Positions 1-8,002 of a DNA stretch of 64,000 nucleotides are shown in pieces. Source of the stretch: Acidimicrobiaceae bacterium RAAP-2. GTDB taxonomy: Bacteria; Actinomycetota; Acidimicrobiia; Acidimicrobiales; RAAP-2. The stretch is taken from positions 62,001 to 126,000 of the forward strand of contig LMAD01000001.1 in assembly GCA_001443545.1 (NCBI GenBank), given 5' to 3'. The notes beneath the pieces were generated by a model that saw only the letters and a list, made by a program, of their open reading frames with translations, did not search any database and was not told the origin of the DNA. The translations under genes were made by a program, and so were the position numbers. Within the stretch, counting starts at the first letter, position 1, and every line of letters starts with the position of its first letter.

Positions 1-678
1 CGCGATGACCTCGAGCAGCAGGGCCGCGTCCGCGACGTTCGTCGCAAAAGGCCCGATCTGGTCGAGTGAACTGGCGAAGGCGATGAGGCCGTACCGTGAG
101 ACCAGTCCGTAAGTCGGCTTCACGCCGACGATGCCGCAGAGGGCGGCCGGCTGGCGAATCGACCCACCCGTATCGCTGCCGAGCGCCAGTGGCGTCATCG
201 CAGCGGCGACGGCCGCGGCCGAACCGCCCGAGGATCCGCCCGGTACGCGCGTCGGATCGAGCGGGTTACGGGTCGGCCCGAAGGCGGAGGTCTCGGTCGA
301 CGAACCCATGGCGAACTCGTCGAGGTTGGTCTTGCCCATCGGGACCGCACCCGCCTCGAGGAGACGGTCGACGACGGTGGCGCTGTAAGGCGGACGCCAG
401 CCCTCGAGGATCTTGGACGAGCAGGTCGTCGGCACGCCGACCTGACAGAGGTTGTCCTTCAGGGCGATCGGCACGCCGGCGAGTCGACCGGGGTCCAACC
501 CGCGCGAAACGGTGTCGTCGACCCGCTCGGCCGCGGCCATCGCGCCGGACTCGTCGACGTGCAAGAAGACGTTCAATTCATCGTTACGGGCTCGAATCGA
601 GCGCAGCGACTCCTCGGCCAACGTCCGCGCGGACAACTCACCGCGCCGCACGCCCTCGGCGATGGTGGTCGCGTTCAC
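1..678 (-). CDS. gatA: Glutamyl-/aspartyl-tRNA amidotransferase subunit A, 3' end cut by window
   Basis: This is the N-terminal 226 codons of GatA, the amidase subunit of GatCAB, which turns Glu-tRNA(Gln) and Asp-tRNA(Asn) into Gln- and Asn-tRNA using ammonia from glutamine. The reading frame starts at a GTG that overlaps the gatC stop codon (GTGA), and runs off the left edge. The amidase signature is visible: an ALKDN segment carrying the catalytic lysine, and the GGSSGGSAAAV segment with the serines of the Ser-cisSer-Lys triad. The order hydrolase-gatC-gatA suggests translational coupling. The rest of gatA, and probably gatB, would lie left of the window. Confidence 0.95.
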   Translation of the reverse strand, partial: MNATTIAEGVRRGELSARTLAEESLRSIRARNDELNVFLHVDESGAMAAAERVDDTVSRGLDPGRLAGVPIALKDNLCQVGVPTTCSSKILEGWRPPYSATVVDRLLEAGAVPMGKTNLDEFAMGSSTETSAFGPTRNPLDPTRVPGGSSGGSAAAVAAAMTPLALGSDTGGSIRQPAALCGIVGVKPTYGLVSRYGLIAFASSLDQIGPFATNVADAALLLEVIA

Positions 679-974
679 GGGGCCTCGCCCATGATGCGCG
701 GCACTGCGAATCGGCCGTCCTCGGCGTCGGGGGCCATGGCGAGCACCTCGTCTCGTTCGAGACTCGGACGCACCACGTCGTCACGCACCACGTTGATTAA
801 CCCGTAGGGGTGAGCCGTCGCCACCACGTCGGCGAGGTCGAGCGACTGCATGTCGGCGGCGTGGTCGAGAATCTTGGCCAGCTGCACCGTGAAGAGGTCG
901 AGCTCGTCGTCGCTCAGGCGAAGACGGGCGAGTTTGGCCACGTGGGCGACCTCGGCGCGGGTCAACTCACTCAT
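675..974 (-). CDS. gatC: Glutamyl-/aspartyl-tRNA amidotransferase subunit C
   Basis: A 99-residue protein with the usual GatC length and pattern: an N-terminal helix with HVAKLARL, then a QLAKILDHAADM segment, and a C-terminal stretch containing VVRPS. GatC is the small chaperone-like subunit that wraps around GatA and GatB in the tRNA-dependent amidotransferase. Its ATG overlaps the stop of the upstream alpha/beta hydrolase (ATGA), and its stop overlaps the gatA GTG, so the three genes are probably one translationally coupled unit. Confidence 0.95.
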   Translation of the reverse strand: MSELTRAEVAHVAKLARLRLSDDELDLFTVQLAKILDHAADMQSLDLADVVATAHPYGLINVVRDDVVRPSLERDEVLAMAPDAEDGRFAVPRIMGEAP

Positions 975-1726
975 GACGCCACCGTGCGTCGGATGAAATT
1001 TCGCGTCAAGGTCTCCACCAACTGCTGGTCGTTATCGATCGTGGCGACGTGGAAGGAGTTCTCCAGCCACACGCGCTCGATGGGACCACCAACGCGCGCC
1101 ACCAAGTCATCACCGTTGTCCGAGGTGACGACGTGGTCTTCGCGACTCGAGAGCAAGAGACTCGGTGCCGTGATCCGCTCGAGGGAGGCGTAGAGGACGC
1201 CGACCCCCTCGAAGAGGCTCTTCGCGCTCGCCAGCGGTGTCGCGTCGTAGGCCAGTTCGGTCACCCCTTCGCGTTTGACGTCCGATCCGATGGCGTCGAT
1301 CGTCGCGAGTCCGGCGTCGAGGAGTTGGTGGAGCCCGTCGATCATCTCGGGGACCGGGGGCTTGACGAGCGGATTGATGAAGACGCAAGCGCCGACGTCG
1401 TCGCGGTGCTGGGCCACGAACGCCGCCAGGCCACCGCCCATCGATAGCCCTACGACCGCGACGCGGTCCGTGCGACGGGTCAGGTCGTCGTAGGCGTCGA
1501 GCGCGGCCCCCGTCCAGTCCGACCAGCCCGTGGTAATCATGTCGGCCACCGACGTGCCGTGCCCGGGTAGTCGCGGCAGCGAGACGGTGAAGCCGTCGGC
1601 GGCGAGGAACTCGGCGAGCGGCCGCATCGACGTGGGGTTGCCGGTGAACCCGTGCAGCACGAGCACGCCGACGTTGCCCCCGACGGACTCGTACGGCTCG
1701 CAACCGGGGAGTATGGCAGTAGTCAT
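971..1726 (-). CDS. Alpha/beta hydrolase, monoacylglycerol lipase/carboxylesterase type
   Basis: A 251-residue alpha/beta hydrolase. The oxyanion-hole segment LHGFTG lies near residue 25 and the nucleophile elbow GLSMGGG near residue 95; the acid and histidine are likely in the SREDHV and NSFHVA segments near the C-terminus. This pattern resembles thermostable carboxylesterases (Est30 type) and bacterial monoacylglycerol lipases. No signal peptide is seen, so it is probably cytoplasmic. The substrate cannot be told from sequence. It overlaps gatC by four bases, although no functional link to tRNA amidation is known. A TAGTCT hexamer lies seven bases before the ATG, suggesting a leaderless or nearly leaderless mRNA. 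Confidence 0.85.
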   Translation of the reverse strand: MTTAILPGCEPYESVGGNVGVLVLHGFTGNPTSMRPLAEFLAADGFTVSLPRLPGHGTSVADMITTGWSDWTGAALDAYDDLTRRTDRVAVVGLSMGGGLAAFVAQHRDDVGACVFINPLVKPPVPEMIDGLHQLLDAGLATIDAIGSDVKREGVTELAYDATPLASAKSLFEGVGVLYASLERITAPSLLLSSREDHVVTSDNGDDLVARVGGPIERVWLENSFHVATIDNDQQLVETLTRNFIRRTVAS

Positions 1727-1733
1727 GGGTCAC

Positions 1734-1739
1734 AGACTA
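1734..1739 (-). promoter_or_regulatory. -10 element, leaderless-type, for the alpha/beta hydrolase
   Basis: TAGTCT lies seven bases before the ATG at 1726, so transcription would begin at or next to the start codon. No Shine-Dalgarno is visible. Confidence 0.5.
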
Positions 1740-1759
1740 CCGGTCGGGCTCCAATCGGC

Positions 1760-2638
1760 TCAGTCGAGCAGGGTTGGGAGTTGCGCCGCCAGGTCGGCGA
1801 CGTCCCAGCGGTCGCCGCGCTCGAGGGTCTCGGTCATCGTCCAGTTCTGGAACAGACGAACCGTGCCGCCCTGGACGAAGAAGACCCGCCCCGTCGCCGT
1901 GCAGTCCTCCATCGCCAGCGTCGCGACCAGTGGCGAGATGTTCGCGGGGTCCCAGACATCGAAGACCGCTTCATCGGCCGGTTTGACGACGTAGTCCGCC
2001 AGTCCGGGCGTGGACTCGGTCATCCGGGTGCGAGCGGCCGGGGCGATGGCGTTGACCCGCACGCCGTAGCGTCCGAGCTCCTCGGCGATGATCACGGTGA
2101 AGGCCGCGATGCCGGCCTTGGCGGCGCCGTAGTTCGATTGGCCCACGTTTCCGAGCAGACCCGAGGTCGAGGACGTGTTGATGACCGAAGCCTTCACGAG
2201 GTGTCCGGCCTTGGCCCGTTCGCGCCAGTACGTCGCGGCGTGGCGCGTGGGCACGAAGTGACCCTTGAGGTGGACGTTGATCACCGAGTCCCAGTCGTCT
2301 TCGGAGAGGTTGACCAGAACCCGGTCGCGCAGGATGCCCGCATTGTTGACCAGGACGTTCAAGTCCCCGTAGGTGTCGATCGCCGCCTGGACGAGTCGGG
2401 CGCCCCCCTGCCAGTCAGCGATGTTGTCGTGATTGGCCACGGCTTCGCCGCCGAAGGCCCGGATCTCGTCGACGACCGCTTGCGCGGGCGAGGCCTCGCT
2501 CGCCGAGCCATCCAATCCACCGCCGAGGTCGTTGACCACGACCTTGGCCCCCTCGGAGGCGAATAGCAACGCGTGTTCGCGCCCGATCCCCCGTCCGGCA
2601 CCGGTAATGATCGCCACGCGACCGTCTAACGCTCCCAT
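1760..2638 (-). CDS. Short-chain dehydrogenase/reductase (SDR), hydroxyacyl-CoA dehydrogenase-like
   Basis: A 292-residue classical SDR. The N-terminal Rossmann motif TGAGRGIGREHA, the NNAGILRD segment, and the S-x(n)-YxxxK catalytic set (around SSTSGLLGN and SNYGAAKAG) are intact. The GRGIGREHA form is common in SDRs related to the dehydrogenase part of peroxisomal multifunctional enzyme type 2, so an acyl-CoA or steroid-like hydroxy substrate is plausible but unproven. A Shine-Dalgarno (AAGGGAG) precedes the ATG, and a TACAAT hexamer about 30 bases further upstream could be its -10 box, so unlike many neighbours this gene has a leader. Confidence 0.85.
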   Translation of the reverse strand: MGALDGRVAIITGAGRGIGREHALLFASEGAKVVVNDLGGGLDGSASEASPAQAVVDEIRAFGGEAVANHDNIADWQGGARLVQAAIDTYGDLNVLVNNAGILRDRVLVNLSEDDWDSVINVHLKGHFVPTRHAATYWRERAKAGHLVKASVINTSSTSGLLGNVGQSNYGAAKAGIAAFTVIIAEELGRYGVRVNAIAPAARTRMTESTPGLADYVVKPADEAVFDVWDPANISPLVATLAMEDCTATGRVFFVQGGTVRLFQNWTMTETLERGDRWDVADLAAQLPTLLD

Positions 2639-2679
2639 CGGAACTCCCTTGTTCGTCGTGCCCCGATTGTACCGACGCG

Positions 2680-2976
2680 TCAGCCCAGCGATCGACGCCA
2701 GAAGGACGGCGGCCGGGCGTGGGCGTGGTAGTGGTCGGGGATGTTGCGCATGTGGTCGTCGATGGTCCAGTTCCCCACGCCGAGTTCGCGGTCGGCCACC
2801 GCGGCCAAACGCTCGTGTAGCTGACGCTTCAGGTCGGGCGACGGCAGTGCGTCGTGCTCGCGCCAGACCACCATCGGCACCAGGCAGATCTCACAGTCCG
2901 CGATCCAACAGAGCTCGTCTTCGACGTAGCGGGTCGTAACGACCGCCGCCTCGCATAACTCACAGCCCACCGTCAT
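2680..2976 (-). CDS. Conserved hypothetical small Cys/His-rich protein
   Basis: A 98-residue protein whose ATG overlaps the stop of the PASTA protein gene (ATGA), so it is probably translated from the same mRNA. Five cysteines are arranged as CxxC (5, 8), C23 and CxxC (28, 31), followed by a His-rich tail around residues 75-86 (HMRNIPDHYHAHARP). This looks like a metal-binding ribbon, with a tail faintly recalling HIT-type His motifs, but no enzyme family is recognised with confidence. The longer in-frame start at 3054 would lie inside the PASTA gene and adds a Cys-free, low-complexity N-terminus, so I reject it. Confidence 0.7.
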   Translation of the reverse strand: MTVGCELCEAAVVTTRYVEDELCWIADCEICLVPMVVWREHDALPSPDLKRQLHERLAAVADRELGVGNWTIDDHMRNIPDHYHAHARPPSFWRRSLG

Positions 2977-4847
2977 TTGACGTTGACGATGATCGTCGAC
3001 TTGTACGGGACCATGGTCCCGGGCGCCGGCAGCGTCGACACGACCGTGGTCCACGTCCTCGTCGTCGATCCCGGTCCCTGGGTGCGGAAGTAGAGGACCG
3101 CCTTTTTAAAGGCGGCGATGGTCTGCGCCTGACCCATTCCGATCACGTTGGGCACAGCGCGCGGCCCCGTTCCAGCCGCGACGACGGCCGTCGTCGTCGC
3201 GCTGGTCGCCGTCGTACTCGTCGTCGTCGGCGCGGTCGTGGTCGGCGCGGCCGTCGACGTGGTCGTCGAAGTCGCCGGGCCCTTACTGAGCGCGAGCACG
3301 ACCGTCGAACCGGCCGGAACCCGGGCCGGGTTCACGGTCCCGTGGTAGATCACCTCGGCCACGAGTCCCACCGCGCGCGCGCTGTTCACCGTCGCGGTCG
3401 CGGGACACTGCGCCACGATCTGGCGTGTCTTGAGCGCCGCGGTCGCCGCAACGCACGTCTCACCGAGCACCGACGGCAGCGCCACGCTCGAGGTGCCATC
3501 AGAGACCGTGACGGTGACCACCGAACCGGACTTGACCGAACTGCCCGCCGCGGGCGACTGAGAGATGATCTCGTTGGCGACGATGGTGGCCGAACGCTCG
3601 TGACGGGTCACCTGCACGGTGAGACCGTCGCCACTCAGCTGGCTGGTCGCTTGGCTGGTCGTCAGACCCACCAGCGACGGCACGGTCTGACTCTGGGACA
3701 ACAGTCCAAGCTTCCACACGGCGCCCGCCGCGACGGCGGCGGCGAGCACGAAGGCGGCGAGCACGAAGGCGGCCCGACGACGACGTGGCGGCGGCACGAT
3801 CGGGTACGGCTCCGAGGCCCGCGCGCGCGCCCGCGCCTCAGCGGCCGGCGCCGCGACCGACGAACGACGAGCGGGCTGGGGCCGTGGGAACCGCGGCGCA
3901 TCAGGGTCGACCGGCGGGGTCCCGGCGATCTGCGCGGCCGACGGTGCACGGAATCCGATCGACGTCCGAGGTTCAGACGGTTGGTAGTGCGCCAACAACG
4001 GCTTCATCCGATTGACCGGCGTGATCACGAGTGGTGCGCTGTCGGTCATGCTCGCACTCAGTCGATTCGCGAACTGCTCGGCCGACAGGCGTAACAGCGG
4101 ATCCGGCACGGCCGCCTGGGCCAGGATCATGTCGAGGGTACCGAGCTCGGGGCGAATTGGCAGCGGCGTGTTGATTCGTGCGCGCAACATCGCCTCCACC
4201 GAGGCCGCATCGAACGGCGCTTCGCCCGTCGCGGCTTCGAACAAAATCAACGCCAGCGCGTAGACGTCGGACTGCGCGTCGCCCGGCGCGCCCTGGGCCT
4301 GTTCGGGACTGAGGTAGCGGACGTCGTTGATCGACGTGTGTCCGGGGTGCGCGGACCGCAACCCCGCCATGGCGACGTCACCGACTCGCACGCCACCTTC
4401 GTCATCGATGAGTAGTTTGCTCGGCGAGAGGGATCCGTGTACGAGCCCTTGTTCGTGCAGGTACGTCAACGCGGCGGCGACATCGCTACCCAATTTCGCC
4501 GTGTCACCGACGTCGAGTCGTCGTCCAGCGGCCAGAACGTCCTCGAGCGACCCACCGCTCATGTACTCGCTCACCACGAAGATCGACCCGGACTCCTGCC
4601 CACCGTCGAAGACCCGTACGAGGTGGGGGTGACTCAGCGTCGCCGATCGGATGATCTGTTCTCGAAAGGTCCGCCGCACGTCTTCGAAGGCCGCCAACTG
4701 CGGGAGCAGGACCTTGAGTACGACTGTCCGGTGCAGGGTACGGTCCTCGGCGAGGTAGACCTCAGCCGTCAACCCGACACCGAGGGTGTCGGTGATCCGG
4801 TAGCGACCAACGACGTCGTGACCGGGCAAGAATGTATACGTAGACAT
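2973..4847 (-). CDS. PASTA-domain membrane protein with degenerate kinase domain (probable pseudokinase)
   Basis: A 624-residue single-pass membrane protein with PknB architecture: kinase-like domain at about 12-265, a proline/arginine-rich linker, a transmembrane helix at about 359-377, and extracellular PASTA-like domains at about 387-450, 455-523 and 563-624, the last two split by a Thr-rich spacer. The ATP-site lysine (K45) and helix-C glutamate (E63) remain. The catalytic HRDxKxxN is replaced by HGSLSPSK at 137-144, removing the catalytic Asp, Lys and Asn, and DFG reads DVA at 157-159. Phosphotransfer is therefore unlikely; a scaffold or cell-wall sensor role is inferred. The start is at the M of MSTYTF, just after a TTAGGT/TAGGTT hexamer; the in-frame start at 4904 overlaps ligA. 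Confidence 0.88.
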   Translation of the reverse strand: MSTYTFLPGHDVVGRYRITDTLGVGLTAEVYLAEDRTLHRTVVLKVLLPQLAAFEDVRRTFREQIIRSATLSHPHLVRVFDGGQESGSIFVVSEYMSGGSLEDVLAAGRRLDVGDTAKLGSDVAAALTYLHEQGLVHGSLSPSKLLIDDEGGVRVGDVAMAGLRSAHPGHTSINDVRYLSPEQAQGAPGDAQSDVYALALILFEAATGEAPFDAASVEAMLRARINTPLPIRPELGTLDMILAQAAVPDPLLRLSAEQFANRLSASMTDSAPLVITPVNRMKPLLAHYQPSEPRTSIGFRAPSAAQIAGTPPVDPDAPRFPRPQPARRSSVAAPAAEARARARASEPYPIVPPPRRRRAAFVLAAFVLAAAVAAGAVWKLGLLSQSQTVPSLVGLTTSQATSQLSGDGLTVQVTRHERSATIVANEIISQSPAAGSSVKSGSVVTVTVSDGTSSVALPSVLGETCVAATAALKTRQIVAQCPATATVNSARAVGLVAEVIYHGTVNPARVPAGSTVVLALSKGPATSTTTSTAAPTTTAPTTTSTTATSATTTAVVAAGTGPRAVPNVIGMGQAQTIAAFKKAVLYFRTQGPGSTTRTWTTVVSTLPAPGTMVPYKSTIIVNVK

Positions 4848-4882
4848 GGTCAAACCTAACCCTAGAGCACCGTCCCAACGGC

Positions 4883-6910
4883 TTAGGCAATGGTCGCGCG
4901 CCACGAGCCCGAGACGAGCAGAGCCTCGAACTCGTCGGCTCCCACCAGCGGCACGCCCAGCGCCCGAGCCTTGGTGAGTTTGCTCGCCCCCGGTGCGTCG
5001 CCCACCACAACGCAGTAGGTCTTGGCCGAAACCGTGCCCGGCGACGTGCCGCCGCGCTCCACGATCGCGGCCTCGGCCGCTTCACGGCTGAACCCCGGTA
5101 CGGTGCCCGTGACCACGACGGCGCGCCCCCGAAGTGTCTGATCGATCGATGACGTGATCGGTTCACGCAACGTCACCCCAGCGTCGCGCAGCCGCGCCAT
5201 GCGCTCAACGACCTCCGGCGAGCGCACGAACTGGTAGACCGACGCCGCAATGACGGGGCCCACTCCGTCGATGGCCTCCAACTCGACCAGCGGTGCCGCC
5301 GCCAACTGCTGGTACGTCTCGAACCACGAGGCCAGCGCGCGGGCGGCCACGGGGCCAACGTGACGGACGCCGAGCGCCACCAGGAGTCGACTGAGCGGCT
5401 GCGCCTTGGCCCGCTGCACCGCGCCGACCAGCGCCGTCGCCGAGACGGCAGCCAGCCCGTCGAGGGACTCGAGGTCGGCCACCCCCAACGAGAACAGGTC
5501 GGCCACGTCACGAACGAGCCCCGCCTCGATCAACTGCGCCGCGCGTTGCTCGCCCAGACCCTCGATGTCCAGCGCGCCTCGAGAGGCGAAGTGGACCACC
5601 TGCTGTAACAGCTGAGCCGGACAGTTCGGATTGACGCAGTAGGTGTCACGTTCCTCACCGACGCGCTCCAGCGGCCCGCCACATTCGGGGCACGTGGTGG
5701 GGAAGCTCCACGGCGCACCACGATCTTGCGCGGGGTCGACGACGACGCCCACCACCTCGGGAATGACGTCACCGGCCTTGCGTACCACCACCCGATCCCC
5801 GGGCCGGAGGTCCTTGAGGGCGACCTGGTCCTCGTTGTGCAGGGTCGCCATCGACACGGTCGAACCCGCGACGACGACCGGCTCCAGTACGGCGTAGGGC
5901 GTCGCGCGACCCGTGCGGCCAATCGACACCTCGATCGTCAGCAGCCGGGTCGTTCGCTCCTCGGGCGGGAACTTACGGGCGATGGCCCAGCGCGGCGCTC
6001 GCGAGGTCGACCCTACGGCGGACCGGAGCGAGAAGTCGTCGACCTTCACGACCGCGCCGTCGACCTCGAAGGGCAGGTCGTGGCGGTGGTCCTCGAACCA
6101 CGACGTCTGGGCGATCATCGCGTCGACCCCGACGACCACTCGCGCCTCGGCCGCCACGAGGAACCCGAGGGTCGCCAGTTTTGCGAGCAACGCGCCCTGA
6201 CTCGTGACCTGAAGGACGTTGACGGGATCGACCACCTGGTAGGCCAAGAAGGAGAGGGCTCGCTCGGCGGTCACGGCGGCGTTCTTCTGGCGCAGGCTCC
6301 CCGCCGCCGCGTTGCGCGGGTTGGCGAACTCTCGGTCACCTCGCCGACGCTGGAGCTCGTTGAGCTCGGCGAAATCGGACTTCGCCAAGAAGACCTCGCC
6401 GCGCACGTCCACCCGTCCCGGCACGGCCGCGAGCGACGATGGGACCGTGGCGACCGTGCGCACGTTGGCCGTGACGTCCTCGCCGGTCGCTCCGTCGCCC
6501 CGAGTCGCCGCCTGGGTCAAGACGCCTTCGTCGTAGTGGATCGACAGGGCCAATCCGTCGATCTTCGGCTCGACGGCGAAGGCGAGCCCGTCGGGGTCGA
6601 TCCCGAGCGAACGCGCGACCCGTTCGGCCCAGGCCCGCAGATCGCCCTCGTCGAAGGCGTTGTCCAGGCTGAGCATCGCTTCGGCGTGGCGTACCGGCTG
6701 AAAGGTGGCGTCCGGGGGTGCCCCGACGGTGGCGGCCGGCGAGCGCGACGCGTCGGGCGACGGGTGCGCGGCTTCGAGTCGGCGAAGTTCGCGAACCAGC
6801 TCGTCGTAATCAGCGTCGGGGAGGATCGGCGCGTCGTGGACGAAGTACGCGTCGTTGTGACGCGTAATCTCCGCGCGCAGCCACGCCACCCGTTCCGACG
6901 CGTCGCTCAC
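4883..6910 (-). CDS. ligA: NAD-dependent DNA ligase
   Basis: A 675-residue LigA, normal length for the family. It seals nicks in duplex DNA during replication and repair. The adenylation lysine is K116 in EPKIDG. A TRGDG segment follows, then the OB fold, a four-cysteine zinc finger (CPECGG and CVNPNCPAQ), the helix-hairpin-helix region, and a C-terminal BRCT domain starting near LRGRAVVVTG. The GTG start overlaps the mnmA stop (GTGA). The longer frame to 7084 lies wholly inside mnmA and is rejected. Confidence 0.97.
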   Translation of the reverse strand: MSDASERVAWLRAEITRHNDAYFVHDAPILPDADYDELVRELRRLEAAHPSPDASRSPAATVGAPPDATFQPVRHAEAMLSLDNAFDEGDLRAWAERVARSLGIDPDGLAFAVEPKIDGLALSIHYDEGVLTQAATRGDGATGEDVTANVRTVATVPSSLAAVPGRVDVRGEVFLAKSDFAELNELQRRRGDREFANPRNAAAGSLRQKNAAVTAERALSFLAYQVVDPVNVLQVTSQGALLAKLATLGFLVAAEARVVVGVDAMIAQTSWFEDHRHDLPFEVDGAVVKVDDFSLRSAVGSTSRAPRWAIARKFPPEERTTRLLTIEVSIGRTGRATPYAVLEPVVVAGSTVSMATLHNEDQVALKDLRPGDRVVVRKAGDVIPEVVGVVVDPAQDRGAPWSFPTTCPECGGPLERVGEERDTYCVNPNCPAQLLQQVVHFASRGALDIEGLGEQRAAQLIEAGLVRDVADLFSLGVADLESLDGLAAVSATALVGAVQRAKAQPLSRLLVALGVRHVGPVAARALASWFETYQQLAAAPLVELEAIDGVGPVIAASVYQFVRSPEVVERMARLRDAGVTLREPITSSIDQTLRGRAVVVTGTVPGFSREAAEAAIVERGGTSPGTVSAKTYCVVVGDAPGASKLTKARALGVPLVGADEFEALLVSGSWRATIA

Positions 6911-7968
6911 GGTCGGGCCACGATTGCGGCGCCCGCGACGACCGCCGGCTGGTCCTCGAAGTAGAAGACGACCGACTGACCCGGCGCAATCGGGCGGATC
7001 GGCTCTGCGAACTCGACGCTCCAGCGCGATGAGCGAGCCAAGACGGCCCGTCGGGGGACCCCGTGCGCACTCGTTTGGACCCACACGCCGTCCCCGTGCG
7101 CCAGCGGCGCCCCGGACACGGTGAACGAGGCCTCGTCGAGTGGCACCGACGAGACCAGGATCTCCTCGAGCCGACCCACGTCGACCCGACCGGACGCCAG
7201 ATCCACGTTGGTGACGTAACGCCGCTCCCCGTCACGGCCGGGGGCGACGCCACGACGCTGCCCGACGGTGACCAGTTCGGCCACCTCGACCTGACCGAGG
7301 ACGTCACCGGTCGCGCGATCGACGACGGACGCGGGGGTTACCGGGATCCGGCTGCGTAGAAAGACTTCACGGCCCCGCGAGGCTTCGATGAAGCACACGT
7401 CTTGGCTGTCGGGCTTGTTCCACGTGCGCAGGCCCAGGCGCTCGGCTTCGCGCCGGACGGCCTCCTTGGTCATGGCGCCGATGGGCAACGCCAGCCGGGC
7501 GAGCAACTCCGCCGTCAGATACCCCAGGACGTAACTCTGGTCCTTACTCGGGTCGGCGCCGCGAGCGAGCGCTGGGCGGCCGGCCCGCTCGACGACGCGA
7601 GCGTGGTGACCCGTCGCGACCGCGTCGAAGCCAAGTCGCTCCGCTCGATCGATCAGGAGGTCGAACTTGATGTGCCGATTGCACTCGATGCACGGGTTCG
7701 GCGTCAGGCCAGCGGCGTGCCCGGCCACGAAAGGGGCGACGACGTGTCGTTCAAACTCCTCGGTGTAGTTGAACACGTGGTGGTCGATGCCCAACACCTG
7801 GGCCACCCGCCGCGCGTCGTCGACGTCGGCGACCGAACAGCACCCCGAGTCCGAGGCGCCGCCCCACAACTTCAACGTCGCGCCAACCACGTCGTGTCCG
7901 ACGTCGCGCAGCAGTCCGGCGGCGACCGACGAATCGACTCCACCACTCATCGCCACCAGAATTTTCAC
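6907..7968 (-). CDS. mnmA: tRNA-specific 2-thiouridylase MnmA
   Basis: A 353-residue MnmA, which thiolates U34 of Lys, Glu and Gln tRNAs. The PP-loop SGGVDSSV is at the N-terminus, the first catalytic cysteine lies in NPCIECN, the second in SQDVCFIE, and KDQSYVLG is present. The gene starts with GTG, six bases after a CAGACT hexamer, a weak leaderless-type arrangement. The cysteine desulfurase that likely supplies its sulfur is 34 bases upstream, and ligA overlaps its stop, so the desulfurase-mnmA-ligA run may be one operon. Confidence 0.97.
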   Translation of the reverse strand: MKILVAMSGGVDSSVAAGLLRDVGHDVVGATLKLWGGASDSGCCSVADVDDARRVAQVLGIDHHVFNYTEEFERHVVAPFVAGHAAGLTPNPCIECNRHIKFDLLIDRAERLGFDAVATGHHARVVERAGRPALARGADPSKDQSYVLGYLTAELLARLALPIGAMTKEAVRREAERLGLRTWNKPDSQDVCFIEASRGREVFLRSRIPVTPASVVDRATGDVLGQVEVAELVTVGQRRGVAPGRDGERRYVTNVDLASGRVDVGRLEEILVSSVPLDEASFTVSGAPLAHGDGVWVQTSAHGVPRRAVLARSSRWSVEFAEPIRPIAPGQSVVFYFEDQPAVVAGAAIVARP

Positions 7969-8002
7969 GGTCCCAGTCTGCCAGCCGGGCCGGGGAGACC
8001 GA

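Noticed and set aside
5726..6964. A 412-codon plus-strand frame opposite ligA
   Set aside because: ligA and mnmA on the other strand have all family motifs; the plus frame is a GC-driven antisense shadow.
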